Assembly: GCA_015680685.1 (NCBI GenBank)
Contig: MNCI01016355.1
Coordinates: 53,252 to 117,251 of the forward strand
Source: Gnetum montanum
Taxonomy: Eukaryota; Streptophyta; Gnetopsida; Gnetales; Gnetaceae
Length of the DNA stretch: 64,000 bases
Direction of reading: 5' to 3'
A program made the position numbers and the translations under genes. The notes below the pieces were generated by a model that saw only the letters and a program-made list of their open reading frames with translations, did not search any database and was not told the DNA's origin. Shown piece after piece: positions 1 to 13,266 of the stretch; the stretch's first letter is position 1, and every line of letters begins with the position of its first letter.

Positions 1-2832
1 AAATAAAGGAAAAGCTAATACAATGAAGAAAATAATGGACTCTAGTTTAGAAGATGATGAAGGATGTAAAGTGTGCTAGTATGAACATCCTAAGGGATGT
101 TGTCTTATTATATCCCACTTACAAGAGTCTGAGGCATATGTATTTAATTTGAAATTTGTTAAAAAAAATTGACTAGATAGTTACCTTATCCACAAGGTAA
201 TTTCTAACAACCTTACCAAAAATTGTTATATTCAAGTGGGGCTTATCCTCAATTGCAAGAGTAATACTAGCAACAATTACAAACATGGGGAATGCCACCG
301 CTGAGGCAACAATATCCCTACTAGCAGCATGATCCCTATGGATACTACATCCAACATTCGATCTCTCTAGAGAATACTTATGTTCATACTTTCTCATCCT
401 ACTATCCACTAGAGTATTGTAGACCAACGACCTCACAGATGAATCCGAACTCTTACATACCCCAACCAATAGCTAGCTCTTAAATCCAAGCTCCCAAGAC
501 TTACCATTGGTATTGCTACTAGTCATGCAAGTAGAACTACAAACACATCCACCAAAACAAAAAACAAAAGGAATGCTACCAAGATAGTCACTATAGAAGA
601 GGATGTTATAATAAGTGAGTCAAGATCCAGGAAACATCCCTTCTTTAGGGCAATTCCATAAAATATTTTAAGGATGGGAACTTCATCTAACTATGTTCCA
701 TGTAAACATAATCCTTAGGATAACACTATACTTCCAATATTTGTAGAGAAGAATCTAACAACTGTCATGCTTACATAAATGGTAATACATTGGATCAAGG
801 TAGGAGCATTTCCCAAGAAAAGAATAGATCCTGGAAGCTCCTTGGTCTATCTACAAATTGTAGAACATAAACCATGCAAGGCTCTATTAGATTCCATATT
901 AGGAGTGAACCTTATTTCACAACATATGTGTAAGGCTTGGAATTTTCCCCCATTAAAGAAGAGTAACATAATCCTCAAGACAACACTATGCTTCCAATAT
1001 CCATAGAGAAGAATCTAACAATTGGCATGCTTACAAAAATGGTAACACATTAGATCAAGGTAGGAAAGAAAAGAATGAATCTTGGAAGTTCCTTAGTCTA
1101 TCTACAAATCGTAGGACATAAACCATGCAAGTCTCTATTAGATTCCAAGTTAGGAGTAAACCTTATTTCATAAGATATGTGTAAGACCTAGAATCTTCCC
1201 CTATTAAATAAGAGTAACATTTGACTAGAGCTTGCAAATTAGTCAAGTACTATTCCACATGGATAAGTGGAATATGTAATCACCACCATAAGTGGCTGGT
1301 CTTATCCTCCTAAATTCCTAGTCATACATGTGGAAAAGAACAAAGGGGAATTCACCATAATCATGGGAAGAGCATGACTTAGCACTATGGATGCTAAGCT
1401 TAGGATTAGAGACTTGTCCTTAGAAATTTCTAAGAAGGATGAAGTTGAAATTATCTAGAGCTGCAAAGTTTCATGTATCACATACAACGATAATGGGTGC
1501 AATTGTGTGCAAAAGATCTAAACCAAAAAAACATGAGGCTATTATAACATGTAATAGATGTATAAAAGACATGTATGAACAATAGTATTTGTATGCAGAA
1601 ACCATTAGACAAGAAGACACCCAGTGGATGATCATTGAAAAAGAAGAAGAATCTAACACATGCATGAAATCTTTGGACAAAATTATGAGTGCCTATGTTG
1701 AAAAAATAGATAAGCTAGAGAAATTAAGAAGATAACCTCCTTACATGAAATCACAATAGGAGAAAGAGACTGAATAAGGATATTGAGAGATACCAAAAAA
1801 GTATGAACCAAAATCTCTACAACTAAAGGCCCTACCAAATGCACTAGAACATGCTCTTCTAAACAATAAAAAATCAGTAATCATAAATGCCAATCTTGAT
1901 AAAGAACAAAAGAAAAAATTATTGAAAGTGGTTAATAAATGGCCAAACGCATTCGCATGGTCCTATGATAAAATCACTAGCATCAATCCATGCATTTTTC
2001 AACACCAAACTTATACAAATCCAACCATTAAACCGTGTCACCAACCTTAAAGAAGATTGAACCAAAAACTTAAAATAGTTATTAAACAAGAGTTGGAAAA
2101 ACTATTATCCCATAGCAGATAGTGAATAGATTAGCCCATTAGTTATTGATCCAAATAAAGTTAGCAAGTTAAGGATTTGCATTGATTTCTAATTGTTGAA
2201 CATGGTAATGTTCAAGAATCATTTCCCTCTACCATTTGTTGACCAAGTCCTAGACACCATTACAGGACACCAGTACTATAGTTTCCTAGATAGATACAAT
2301 GGCTACAACCAAATTTGCATTACACTAGAGTATTAGGAGAAAACCACATTCATGAATTCATGGGGAATGTTTACATACAAGCATATGCCCTTTCAATTTT
2401 GTAATGCACCTACTACTTTCTAGTGACTAGTGTTGAGTATCTTACAGAAGTAGATTGACAACGAAGTTGAAGTATTTATGGATGATTTTTCCACATATGG
2501 GAAAGACTTTAAATAAGCCTTGAACTATTTAGAGAAATTTTTAAAAAGATGTGTTAAAACTAATCTAAAGCTCAATTGACAAAAAAGCCACTTAATGATT
2601 CTAGATGACATAATTCTAGAATATAAAGTATCTCATAAAGACATAGAGGTAGATCTAGAAAAGACTACAATCATTCAAAACATTACTCAAATGCCACAAA
2701 TAGTCAAGGATGTTAGATCATTTCTTGGCCATATAGGATATTATAGGAGGTTTATTGAAAATTTTTTAGAGTTCATACAACCACTAGTTAAATTAACAAA
2801 GAAAGATGCACCATTTTAGTGGATAGAAAAAT
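1..2832 (+). mobile_element. Decayed Athila-like Ty3/gypsy fragment (gag end, protease, RT)
   Basis: Internal part of an old plus-strand LTR retrotransposon, entering from the left window edge. A gag tail with a Cys/His cluster of the form C-x2-C-x3-H-x3-C-C lies near 65-106; the same cluster occurs at about 8310. A protease-like segment reading LLDS..GVNLIS follows (779-1006) and is tandemly duplicated just downstream. Reverse transcriptase runs from about 1860 to 2820: FLD(R)Y.GYNQI near 2285, FMDDFSTYG near 2477 (the Y/F-x-D-D catalytic pair is kept), and the downstream DVRSFLGHIGYYRRFI block at about 2700-2760. Many in-frame stops and frameshifts show it is inactive. It ends abruptly at 2832, where a minus-strand LTR was inserted in the RT domain. 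Family assignment comes from the RT block order and its likeness to the copies at 7449 and 47352; lineage naming is inference. Confidence 0.8.
704..1217 (+). repeat. Tandem duplication of the protease segment
   Basis: Two direct copies, about 704-964 and 965-1217, each starting near ACATAATCCT and ending near GAGTAACAT. Both encode the protease-like stretch around LLDS..GVNLIS. The second copy has lost about 9 bases and carries extra stops. The copies have diverged a great deal, so the duplication is old. Confidence 0.7.
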
Positions 2833-3816
2833 TGATGAGCTACAAGTACCCCTTATGTCCGATCATACAAATCACAAGTTTTCATGCATGATCTGGTAGA
2901 ATTCCTTGGATAGAACTAGTTGTGCATCTAGATCTTTAAGCAATGATCGTAATTTGCTATCTTCCCACTTGGACTAGTGGTAGCCTTTTCACATATGGTT
3001 TAGTTCAAACTGAGGCATATGATGGTTGATATTATTATGACTTTATGCGACTCCTAATGATAATAGAGAAATTAATTATTTAATATAATTACCAACAGGA
3101 AGATAAATGTTAAACTAGCCTACAAGCGATGAGTGTCCGTTCCCAGCTTGTCGTACACATCCTGAACCCATGTATCTACTACTAGGATTACCAAGCACTA
3201 TGTTACTAGGTGAACCAAGCAATAATGCTACTAGGATTACCAAGTGAATACATGTTTATGCTCAAAACTAGTCACTAAGTACATGAAACGTAAATATTAA
3301 CTAAGTACATGTAAAGTAAAATTGCATGGAAAGTAAATTTAATCTAAGTCAAAGTGCTACAATGAATAAGAACCAATCTTGATCTTATTACCATTCATGG
3401 AATGTGTCCAGGTACATTGCCTCCTGAATAAGACACTATACAACTAACTCAGATCCACACTGTGGGCACTCATTGATTATTCTCTAAGACTACAAAATAA
3501 AACTGCAAGGGTTCAACCACTTTATCAATAAAAGAATGTCAAATACATGGTGGGAACATGTATTTATAGGCAAAAACACACATTACATCAATGCATACAC
3601 ATTAATGCATGTGTTGACAGGATTCCATCAACAGGTATGCGTTGATGGGTACCCATCAATGCAATTGTGATATCGCATCTATGACATCATAGATTCAATG
3701 TAGCATTTATGATGTAGTAGCCAATTGAGACACATCGTTAGCGATGCTACAATGCAGATGCAATGCAGTATCTATGACATAGCATTTATGATATCTTAGC
3801 CAATTGATGCTTCTCA
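2833..3816 (-). mobile_element. Minus-strand LTR of an Athila-like element
   Basis: On the minus strand it starts TGAGAAGCATCA and ends CTCATCA; the purine-rich GTGGGGGTA lies immediately outside its start (3817-3825), so this is a 3' LTR. The TATA box (TATAAAT on the minus strand) is at 3562-3568. U3 holds TTGATG/CATCAA palindromic runs (about 3590-3660). It aligns by eye with the LTRs at 5461, 8925, 12400, 32061 and 54382. It interrupts the RT reading frame of the element at 1-2832. Confidence 0.8.
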
Positions 3817-5460
3817 TACCCCCACAACTAACTAAAAACTCATCCTTGAGTTAATAGAATAGGACCAAGCTTTCTTTACAAAAAATTTAAAAAGTATGGG
3901 ATTACTAACTAACACTAACTACTGAATGGCTCTGAGTGTGACATTACAAAATTTTATTTAACTGGATGCATTACAAAATGAAAAGATGACAAAAGGACTA
4001 GATAGACATTGAAGATTACAAAATTTGTAGAGGTCTTCAAAAATCCACGGAAGATGAATCTTTTTGTTTTCACTAGTGATGGTAATCTTCAAACCTTGAT
4101 TATGATGTTAATGCTTCTTTAGTTATGTAGAGCATTCTTGAAGGATGGGCTAAAATTTCTTCTTATTGTCCCATGGATCTATCAAGCATGTGATGCTTAA
4201 GCCTTAATCCTTGTATGTGCTACTATTTATCCAAGGGCATATCCTCCTTTATCCTTCTCTTGACTTTATTTCTTTGCTTTGCAAAAGACCTTCCACCTTG
4301 GGGATTACTTTTAGCATCACCTACAATCACCAAAGGATCAATATTAGTTTTGGTAAATCTTCCTTTATAATTAACCCTTTTTGAATTCCTTAGTTAGCTT
4401 AGCTTAAAAGATGTTAGTGTTTAAAGCACAAGGTGATGACAATGTGCTATTTCCAAGGCTATGAGGTAACTAAAATCATCAAGCTATTCACATTATTTTG
4501 ATTAATTACTATTAGTTAGCATAATGTTTGAAAATAGGATGTTAGAAAAATTTCAAAGTGAACATCTCTAGCCCACATGACTAATAAGTGTAACTCTGAA
4601 AGTGCACAATTTTTCAAACAATTAAAACCGAAGGTCTAATTCAAAAGATGACCAAGAAATATTAATGTATATGGAAATAGAAAAGTAGGAAAATTTAATA
4701 AAATAGATGAAAAGTAATCCCAAAATCATGCATAACTTCAGAGAAATCATTACTGATGTTCTAGAAGATGTGAAGGTTAGTTCAAAGCCATGATCAACAA
4801 GAGTTATGCAAGTGGGTCATTCCCAAAGCAAGCTCCTATCATAATGCCCTTATGTAACCACTTCTATAGATGTACATGGGCACCAAAGAAGTTAAATGTA
4901 GACCATGCCTTTGTTCCAAAAAACATACAACTACCTTAGTTGGGATGTTGTACTATACTATACCAAACCAAAAGGGTCATAATTGTATGTAGTAATGAGG
5001 TGAATGAATGGGATGAGAAGGGATTGCAAAGATTGGGATGTAAGGTGCTTTATCATGTTTGCAATAGGCTCTTATGTTAAATGTAACTAAAATGATCATC
5101 ATACCTATCCGTCTAAGTTTCAAACCAAGTCCCTGCCATGAATAGTCACCTTGCATTGATGTGTTCCTTCCCGCCTACCATCATGAGTTCACAACAACCA
5201 CAAAGAACAATCATCACTTCAAAAAGAGAAGAAAAGAGAATAAGGAAGGAAGGGCCTTAGTTCGAGGGGCACCTTTATGCATGGGTAACATGTCTTTCTA
5301 GTCCCATAACTAGTGCTTATAGCCCATTATTGTGTCTAAGGGGTGTGCTTTGAATTCCTATTATTGTTTTTTTTTCTTTTTTTAAAATTTTTTTTTTGCA
5401 TTTAAATTTTTATGAAATGGGAACCAAACCATGCAAAGACATAGCTTCCTATTTATTGGT
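3817..5460 (-). mobile_element. Non-coding 3' internal region of the minus-strand Athila-like element
   Basis: Reverse complement of the region 30440-32060 and also related to 43567-45000, with recognisable shared blocks (for example the block around CTAAGGGGTGTGCTTTGAA near 5337 and the block around 4180-4340). No open reading frame is supported. It lies between the 3' LTR at 2833-3816 and a truncation at 5460, where a plus-strand LTR begins; the pol and 5' LTR of this copy are absent. Confidence 0.7.
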
Positions 5461-6303
5461 TGATGAGTTGTTGTTGTTTTCCTACATCAATAGGATCTCG
5501 TCAATGTGGTCCCATTGATGTAATCATGTCGACACATGGTCTGTTGTGTCCACACATATGTGTTGATGCAGTGTCTAGTCTTGCCTATAAATATGCACTC
5601 ACTAGCCACATTTTTGGTATTCAATCATTCGGTGCTAGATGAACTCTTGCATTTTTATTTTCCCAGAGTTGGAATATTTTCTAAGTGTCCATAGTAGAAG
5701 TTAGAAGTATATAGATCTTTATTCGAGCACTAATGTACCTAAGTACTTCAGTGTGAATGGAAATAAAGATAAGCTTTCTTCATAAACCTTGCAACACTTG
5801 GACTTAGATTAATGTTTACTTAATGCATTTATTATTTATACAATTTACTTTAATGGTTTTAAGAAATTAATTCATATGATTAATTAATGCACATAAGTAT
5901 GACCACTTCAAGCATATGTTAACACTTGGTAATTCCAATAGCACCTAATGCTGGGTAACCCAGTAGCGCTGTAACATGTTCAAGATGTGTATGAAAAGTG
6001 GGAATGGATGCTTATGTTAGGACTAGTTTGTTATTAGATTAGTTAACCATTTCATTACTTTATCTTTAGCACATAGGTGAATTAATGAAAAACATAAAAT
6101 GATAAAAATCATATGCCTAAGTTATACTTAACCATACCCTTACACTTCACAAGTGGAACTAAGAAGACAATGATCATGTCTATTAAATTCACTGCATAGA
6201 CCTAGCTTACTTAGAAAGCTAAATTCTATGGAATTTGACCTTATCACTTAGTGAATGTTAGTGATTGGTATGGTTAGGCATAGGGACTGCTCATTGCTCA
6301 TCA
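5461..6303 (+). mobile_element. Plus-strand 5' LTR of an Athila-like element
   Basis: Starts TGATGAGTTG, ends GCTCATCA, 843 bp. The TATA box TATAAAT is at 5586-5592. U3 carries TTGATG-type motifs at about 5480-5570. A primer-binding-like site and a gag start follow, which identifies this as the 5' LTR. The flanking base pairs TTGGT and TTGGC are similar, but the second overlaps the primer site, so I do not claim a target duplication. Confidence 0.8.
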
Positions 6304-6304
6304 T

Positions 6305-6322
6305 TGGCATCATTTCTAGCGA
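6305..6322 (+). promoter_or_regulatory. Degenerate primer-binding site, tRNA-Asp type
   Basis: The sequence TGGCATCATTTCTAGCGA directly after the LTR resembles the tRNA-Asp-complementary site TGGCGCCGTTGCCGGGGA used by Athila-like elements. Most differences are transitions at C or G, consistent with decay of a methylated site. The identification rests on position and resemblance. Confidence 0.55.
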
Positions 6323-6454
6323 CTTTAGTTAGCTACGTGTAGTACCTAGGACTTAGGGAAATTATATAATGACATTGTAATAAACCTGAAAGTCAATATC
6401 ATTAAGAAAAATAATAATAATAACAAAATCACATTATTTTTCTTTCAATCTAAT

Positions 6455-8760
6455 ATGGCTTCTTCTCACAGGAGAGATTCTTCGCTGCCATATGAAGGCG
6501 GTTCCAATCAGCAAAGATGTGAAGGGTCAAAACCACCTATGCCCCAGCAATGCAAAGTGATCTATACTCATCCAAATGAGTATGTTCTAGACTTCACCTT
6601 CATCCTACACTAGGATGAATAGATACATTAGTGGAACATGGAGGGAAACATTATGTTGCCCAATTGATCAGTTCCTGTGATGCTGCTCCACACTTTTATG
6701 AAATTGGGCATCCATGGGCTCAATGCAGAATGCATTCTGCAAGACCATGACTATTGGGATTATCATCCCACTAAGGCATAATGGAGGAAAGATCAGCAAC
6801 ACGATGCTTGCTACAGGGCATCAAAGGGAAAATCATTTACAAACCCCTTGTTCTTACTAGGCTAAAAGGAAGAAGATGATCCCTTCTTTGGGGATTCTCA
6901 ATACACTAATTCTCCTCATATCTTCTTTGAGGAAGGGAGCCCCAACTAGAATTTATAGTCCATTGTAAACAACCCTAGTTTGGGGAAGAACGGGTCCCAT
7001 GACCATGGGGCTCTAAAGGAGGGAGTCAAGGTAGGGACTTGACAAGCACCATGATAAAGATAAATACGGTGATCATGGTCGTGACCAATGAAGAGGGATT
7101 AGCAAGCACCATTCTAGTGCTAGTCCTCCTTCCTCTTCACCTTCATCATCCTCATCTTCTTCCTCCTCCAGCTTCAACCGAAGCCATAGAGGATAAGATC
7201 ATGATGGAGGTGATTAGTGAGATAAAAATGATCATAGGTCCCACTGGAATAGTAGAGACTAGGGGCATGGGCAACCATGAGAGGCCCACCACCACGAAAG
7301 AAGGGATAGTAGAGGGCATCATAGGCATCATGGCCATCACATGGGCTATGGCTATTATGAGCCATTACTTGCAACTAGAAACATGCTGAATATTGTAGGG
7401 GCTTTGAAAATTCCAACAAGGCACATGAAAGATAGCTAGATCAAACCATTGGACATGAACAGTATTTCCAAGTTTGAAGAGGGATATAATTCTAATCCAA
7501 AAAATCATCTCCAAGCCTTTCATGATGCTTGTGCCTCACAAAACATTGAAAATGAATGGAAAAAATTAAAGTTGTTCTTTAGGATACTCATCAAGGAGGT
7601 TGAAAGCTTATACCAGTCCTTAGAATCAAAATCAATTAGATGATGGAGTGCGATGCTTGAACTCTTTAATGCCAAGTATCAAACATACTTCCAAGTGTCT
7701 AATTTGAGAAAGCAAATCTGAAGGTGGAGACAAGGAACAAATGAATCCTTGGATGCAACCATGAATAGATATTACTCTTTGTTGCACAAGTGCATAGGCC
7801 ATGACTTTTCTCATAGGAAGTAGCTCCGTCATATCATAAATGGACTTAGAATGGAAATGAGAAGAACTCTTAGGCTCTATGCCCAATGGAGACTTTTAGA
7901 ATTAAGAGCCTATTAGATCCAAAGGTTGATTAACCAAGTGGTCAAAGAAGAAGGTGAGTTAAGAAAAAGGGAAAGTGCAAAGGAGTACAACTAGGATGCT
8001 TTCATTCATAAAAGGGAGGTCTATTTTTGTGACAATGAGGAGGAGGCATCACTTGATGAAGTGGTGTAATGTAAGACCTCATTGATGCAAAAATCTATTT
8101 TTGAAATATTAGCTAAGGTAGAAAAAATGTGAGATTCTTTAGATGAGAAGTTCCCAGCTACCCTTAGAATTATAGAAGAGTCCAAAGAGCAAGGTAGTGA
8201 TCATGACTGAAGGAGAATGAAGGAAGCTGAACGTGCCCATCAAAGGGATAAGGACAAAGTTTTTTCCATTTAAGAGGTTTTGGATTCCAAGATAGATGAT
8301 GATGATGGGTGTGACATTTGCCACTACAAGCATCCTAAGGGATGTTGCTCAGTTGTGTTACACTTGCAAGAATCTAGGTTGTATGCACTAAATCCTAGAT
8401 TGGTAAGAAGGCAAGCATCCATGAGGTTGTCTTATCCACAAGGAAACTATGGGATGTTTCACCAATAACAAGCCTACTATCCAAGTGGAGCTCTACCCCA
8501 ACCTCATGAGTAGTATCAATAGTGGCAACATCCATAGTCATGGGGAATGTCACTACCAAGGTGGTAGTACCCTTACCAATAGCTAAATCCATATGGATGC
8601 TATGTTCAGCAACCAATTTCTCCACATGACTCTTCTATTCATGCATCTTTCCAACACCACTACTACCCTCCTAAGTATTACAAAGCTCAATCTTCAAGAG
8701 GGAGTCCCCATTTAAATTTTATTCTCCCCATTCTTTTTCACCTATACCTTTGCCCTCGAC
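6455..8760 (+). pseudogene. Decayed gypsy gag
   Basis: Begins at an ATG 150 bases after the LTR (M-A-S-S-H-R-R-D). Stops are frequent from about residue 50 on. The gag core is readable at 7449-8040, with FEEGYNSNPKNHLQAFHDAC and later NESLDATMNRYYSLLHKC, typical of Ty3/gypsy capsid domains. In-frame stops often fall where Q or W is expected (for example after SHRK and after LRAY). The zinc-knuckle-like CDICHYKHPKGCC lies at about 8311-8349 with its Cys and His residues kept. A low-complexity Gln/Tyr/Ser/Pro-rich tail follows to about 8760. It would package the element RNA in virus-like particles; this copy is dead. Confidence 0.75.
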
Positions 8761-8924
8761 TTAGTTGCCACTAGCTTCATCCATGCAAGGTGAAATTCCT
8801 TTCCAACCACATCAAAGAAATGCCACAAGGGCTATTAACTTATACCCAAATCCCTAGCCAAGTGGTTCAAAGAATAAGCCCTAAAAAAGACCTTTCTTCT
8901 AAACCAATAGTCTTTTTAAGCCCT

Positions 8925-9578
8925 TGTGCTACACTACTGGGCGAACCAAGCAATATCACTATTGGGATTACCAAGTGAATATGTGTTTACACTTGAACCT
9001 AGTCACACTCATTCCACTAATTAATTAACATGTATGGAAATATAAATATTAACTAAGTACATGTAAATTAAAATTGCATGGAAAGTAAATTTAATTTAAG
9101 TTAAAGTACTATAATGAATAAGAATTAATCTCAATTTTATTGTTGTTCATGGAATGTATCCAAGTACATTGCCACTCAAATAAGATGTTGTACAACTGAT
9201 TTAGATCCATAATGTAGGCACTCACTGACTATTCTCTAAGACTACAGAATAAAACTATAAGGGTTTAGCTACTCTATTGACAAAAGAATGTCAAATACAT
9301 GATGGAAACATGTGTTTTTATAGGCAAAAACACACACTACATCATGTGTTGATGTGTATGTGTCAATGCATGCATTGATGGGATCTTGTCAACAAGTACA
9401 TGTCGATGGGGCTGCATCAATGGGTACCTGTTGATGTAGCTGCGATATTGCATCAGTGACATTGTAGATGTTATGTAGCATCTACAATATAGCACCCAAC
9501 TAAGATGCACTATCAGGGATGCTATAATGCAAATGCGATGTAGTATCTACAATATCTTAGCCAACTAATGCTTCATCA
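8925..9578 (-). mobile_element. Truncated minus-strand LTR inside the plus-strand element
   Basis: Reverse complement of the LTR family seen at 2833-3816, starting TGATGAAGCATTAG on the minus strand at 9578 and losing its far end near 8925. A TATA-like TATAAAAA lies at about 9315-9322 (minus). It sits exactly where protease and RT of the plus-strand element should be, so its arrival was accompanied by a deletion. U3 carries TTGATG/CATCAA motifs. Confidence 0.7.
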
Positions 9579-11440
9579 ACAATGTGAAAAAGCATTCGAG
9601 ATCTTAAAATAGAAATAGATCAAAACACCAATCCTCCAAACTCCAAATTGATCCAAACCTTTTCACGTTATGATAGATGCTTCAAATTATGTGTTAATAG
9701 TGTTAACTCAACTTTATGATCAAAAACAACCTTATTATATATATTGTACTAGTTGAAGCATCACTGGGGTACAACTTAATTATACCACCATGGAGAAGGA
9801 GCTTATGGCTGTGGTGCATGTGCTTGAGAAATTCAGACACTATTTACTTGAGTATCCTATTTATGTTGATATTGATCACACTGCTATCAAGTTTTTTATG
9901 AACAAAATAGTGGTAAGTCCAAGATTGATAAGATGGCTTGTTATCTTGCAAGAGTTTGACATCACCATGATCGATAAGAAGGGAATTAAAAATGTTGTGG
10001 TCAATCACCTATCAAGATTAAGATGGGCACTCTAAGAAAATGAATAACCACTGTCAAATCAATTTCCTGATAAAAATTTATTCAAAAAAATAGCAATGAT
10101 TATATATTCAATAGTGAAGTCATGGATTACTAATTACATGACATATCTTACTATACAAGAACTTCTTGTTGAATGGGATAAGAAACAAAAATAATAGTTT
10201 CTCCATAGGATAAAGAGGTATATGGAAATTATGGAAAACTCTACAAGATATGTGCTAATGGATTAATAAGATTGTGTGTTCCAAAAGAAAATCAACAAAG
10301 AATCTTGCAAGATCCACACAAAGAACCATGTCATGTTCACTATGTAGGATGGAGGACAATACTAAAATTGATGATGGTAGGCTACTTCTAGCCTACCATA
10401 GTCAAGGATGCACATCAATTTGCACAATATTATAAGAGATGCTAAAGAGATGGAGGATTAAGGACCATTGATGAAGGTTAGAATTATGGATTTAACCATT
10501 GGAACCTTTTGATATTTGGAAAATTGACTTTATGGAACCCATCACACTGATGTCAAATGAAAATTCCTATATCATAGTAATTGTTGATTATTGTACGAAG
10601 TAGGCAAAAGCAATCGTAGTTAAAGATGGCATGGCCACAATAGTTTCCAAGTTCTTTTAACAACATGTGGTAAATAGATTTGGAGTACCATGCATACTAG
10701 TATCAAATAATCAAACTCAATTTACAAGAGCTACATTTAAAAAGCTAATGCAACAACTTGGGGCTAATCATACATTAACTACACCTTATCACCCCTAAGA
10801 AAATGGTCAAGCCAAAGTGACTGACATAGAAATCATAATATATTAACTAGAACTATTAGTCAATATAGGAAGCACTAGAGCACTAAACTTAATGATGCTC
10901 TATGGGCATATAGATCAACCTGGAAGCTTCCTATAGGGTATTCATCATATGCGTTAGTTTATGGCAAATTGGCTACTCTATAATTCAAGAAAAACTAAAT
11001 ATCCTTGCAGCTACTAGTACCCATGACCTAGACCTAAGCCTAGTTCAAAAAGAACACCTAATGAATCTGAATCTTTTACACAAAAATTGACTAGTAGCTC
11101 AAATGAGTAATAAGGTTCACAAGAAGTACTCCAAATGTAGACATGATGTCAAAATAAGACAAGTATCCATCAAGCCTAGTAATCAAGTGCTTTACTATAA
11201 CCCCAATCATGTTTCACAAAAGACTAAGTTCCAAACTCTATGAGAGGAACTTTATATCGTCCATGCTATATATCAATCTGGCACCTTGTAAATTTACCAT
11301 GTAACAAACCTACAAAAGCTTATTCTCATCAATATTCAATAGGTGAAAACCATTCTGTGATTTTTCTTACTCCTCCAAGGATCCTACCTTGTTCATAAAG
11401 CCATCCACTGCCTATTCAATCTTCCAAATTTCCACTCTTA
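9579..11440 (+). pseudogene. Decayed gypsy RNase H and integrase
   Basis: RNase H is readable at 9580-10035: V-M-I-D-A-S-N near 9667, then TMEKELMAVVHVLEKFRHYL and DIDHTAIKFFMNK. Integrase follows to about 10960: a core near 10520-10620, then VSNNQTQF at about 10700, where the usual catalytic Asp is Asn, and ENGQAKVTD near 10800, where the catalytic Glu is Lys. Frameshifts and many stops are present. A C-terminal tail reaches 11440, followed by GTTGTGGGGGTATCA at about 11448. It belongs with the LTR at 5461 and the gag at 6455. Confidence 0.75.
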
Positions 11441-12399
11441 ATGATAGTTGTGGGGGTATCAAGTTTGACACTTAGGCACAAAATCCTCATTTTTAATTCT
11501 TGTTATATTTTTCTTATTTCTTACTAATTTTATACATTCTTTAATATCTTTTCCATTTTTTTATAATTTTTCTATTTCTTAATCATTTTTCATTCTTTAT
11601 ACATTTTTCTATTCTTACCATTTTCCATGATTCTTACTATCTTTCATTAGATTTTGGTTTATTTTGAAGCTTATCTTAAGTTCATGTGTGGGGTGTTACA
11701 TAGTGCTATAAAAGTAAGTTACTCTAATTGATATAGGATGTTGTGATACTTACCTTTGTAGATGTAGGTATTAAAGATGTTTGCTTGATGGGGATCAAGT
11801 TCAATTAGATCATGGTATAAATGATGTCCAGGTAGCTCTCAATACATAGACTAAAATACTAGTAATTAGTCAAGCATAGTCAATGAGTGTAAGGGTTGAT
11901 TCCATCCATCACCATTACATTGGATAGGCTAGTGAGATAGAATAGAGAGCCTAGGATTAGCTATGCACTTAAATGAACTAATCATTGGACATGTAGTTAA
12001 ACATTATTATGGAGACAAATGGTATAATTTTAGACCTTCATATATTAGTTTTATTTCATCTTAGTATTATTAATCTATTTGTAGGTTCTAGTATCATGTC
12101 CTTATTAGCTATTCCATATTGTCTTCTTCATCTATGGTTGTTAGTACATTCTAATAGGGGCCATGAGACTTAAGTAGAAGAGATATGTAGGGATGTACTA
12201 GTGATATTGCAAGGGAGATAGTAGATTAGTCACATTTATGTGATGGATTTTAGTGATTATGATATCATTTTGAGCATGGATTGACTATCATAGTTTAGTG
12301 CAAAACTAGGCTATTGGCACAAGCTTCTAAGATTACACATAGCTAATGGATACTAGTTAGAGATCTAGATTGATAAATAAGAGATTATGTAGCCTATGA
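11441..12399 (+). other. Non-coding region with a possible chromovirus protease relic
   Basis: AT-rich and mostly featureless. At about 11697 the sequence GTGTGGGGTGTTACA resembles the 3' end of Tekay/Del-type LTRs. At 12225-12310 the frame reads H-I-Y-V-M-D-F-S-D-Y-D-I-I-L-S-M-D with a stop in place of W, then L-S, much like the VILGMDWL block of chromovirus proteases. Both signals are short and decayed. Confidence 0.35.
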
Positions 12400-13266
12400 T
12401 TTCATATCTACAAAATTGTAGTTATATTATCGTAACTCTACATACATCATTGTAAATGTGATCTAGTGGGCCATGGTCATGCCTATAAATACCAACCCAC
12501 CTTCGTGTTGAAAGAAAAAGCTTTTGTGTAACCTTGAGCAAAATTCTTATAGTTTGTTTTCATAACTTAGACTTAAAGTTAGAGTGAATGCACAATGTAT
12601 GGTGAACTACAATTGTAAAGAGTCTTTATTCAAGTGGATTGTTCTTGAATACAATTCATGACTGGCAGTAAAGATCAAGATTGTTTTTCATCATTTTAGC
12701 ATTTCACCAAACTTAATCTTACTTAACTTAATTTTTCTTTTTAGCATGTTTACTTTTATTAAGCCCTTTACATTTTCTAAGTACTTTACTTTTCCAGTGT
12801 CCTTTAGTAAGGCAATATAAGTATAATCGGTTTCGAGCTAAATTTGTAACTGTTTGGTAACCCAGTAGTGACTTCACTTGATTCCCTCAGTATTGAGTTC
12901 ACTTGGTAATTCCAGTAATGGTTACATTAGCCCAAGTTGTTTACATCAAGCTAGGAATGGATACTTATCATCATATGCTACAATAGATTTATATTTTTGT
13001 CACGCTAGGACTTAGACTTTATCATTATTTTTATCATGATAGCACTTAGTCTTAATCCAAGCCAAACAACATCATCATACCATATACCTTACTAAACGTT
13101 AAACTATACAACTTGTACTTTGCTAACTCTATGCGAGAAGACAACAATCATGAATAGAACATCAACTACTAGTATACTTACATTGTCCATTCCCAGATTA
13201 CGATCAGGTCGCATGTCAATACTCAGGACTTGTATGGTTGAGTGTTGAAATACCCACCGCTCATCA
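12400..13266 (+). mobile_element. Plus-strand LTR (3' LTR candidate)
   Basis: Recognised by TATAAAT at 12484-12490, the pair of TTGGTAACCCAGTAG and TTGGTAATTCCAGTAA motifs shared with all LTRs of this family, and the terminal CGCTCATCA ending at 13266. The 5' edge is uncertain (about 12400) because U3 has diverged. It may pair with the 5' LTR at 5461, but divergence between them is large. Confidence 0.6.

Noticed and set aside
7039-7389. Met/Ile-rich frame and overlapping minus frames
   Set aside because: An out-of-frame reading of the His/Pro/Gly-rich linker in a decayed gag; no domain.
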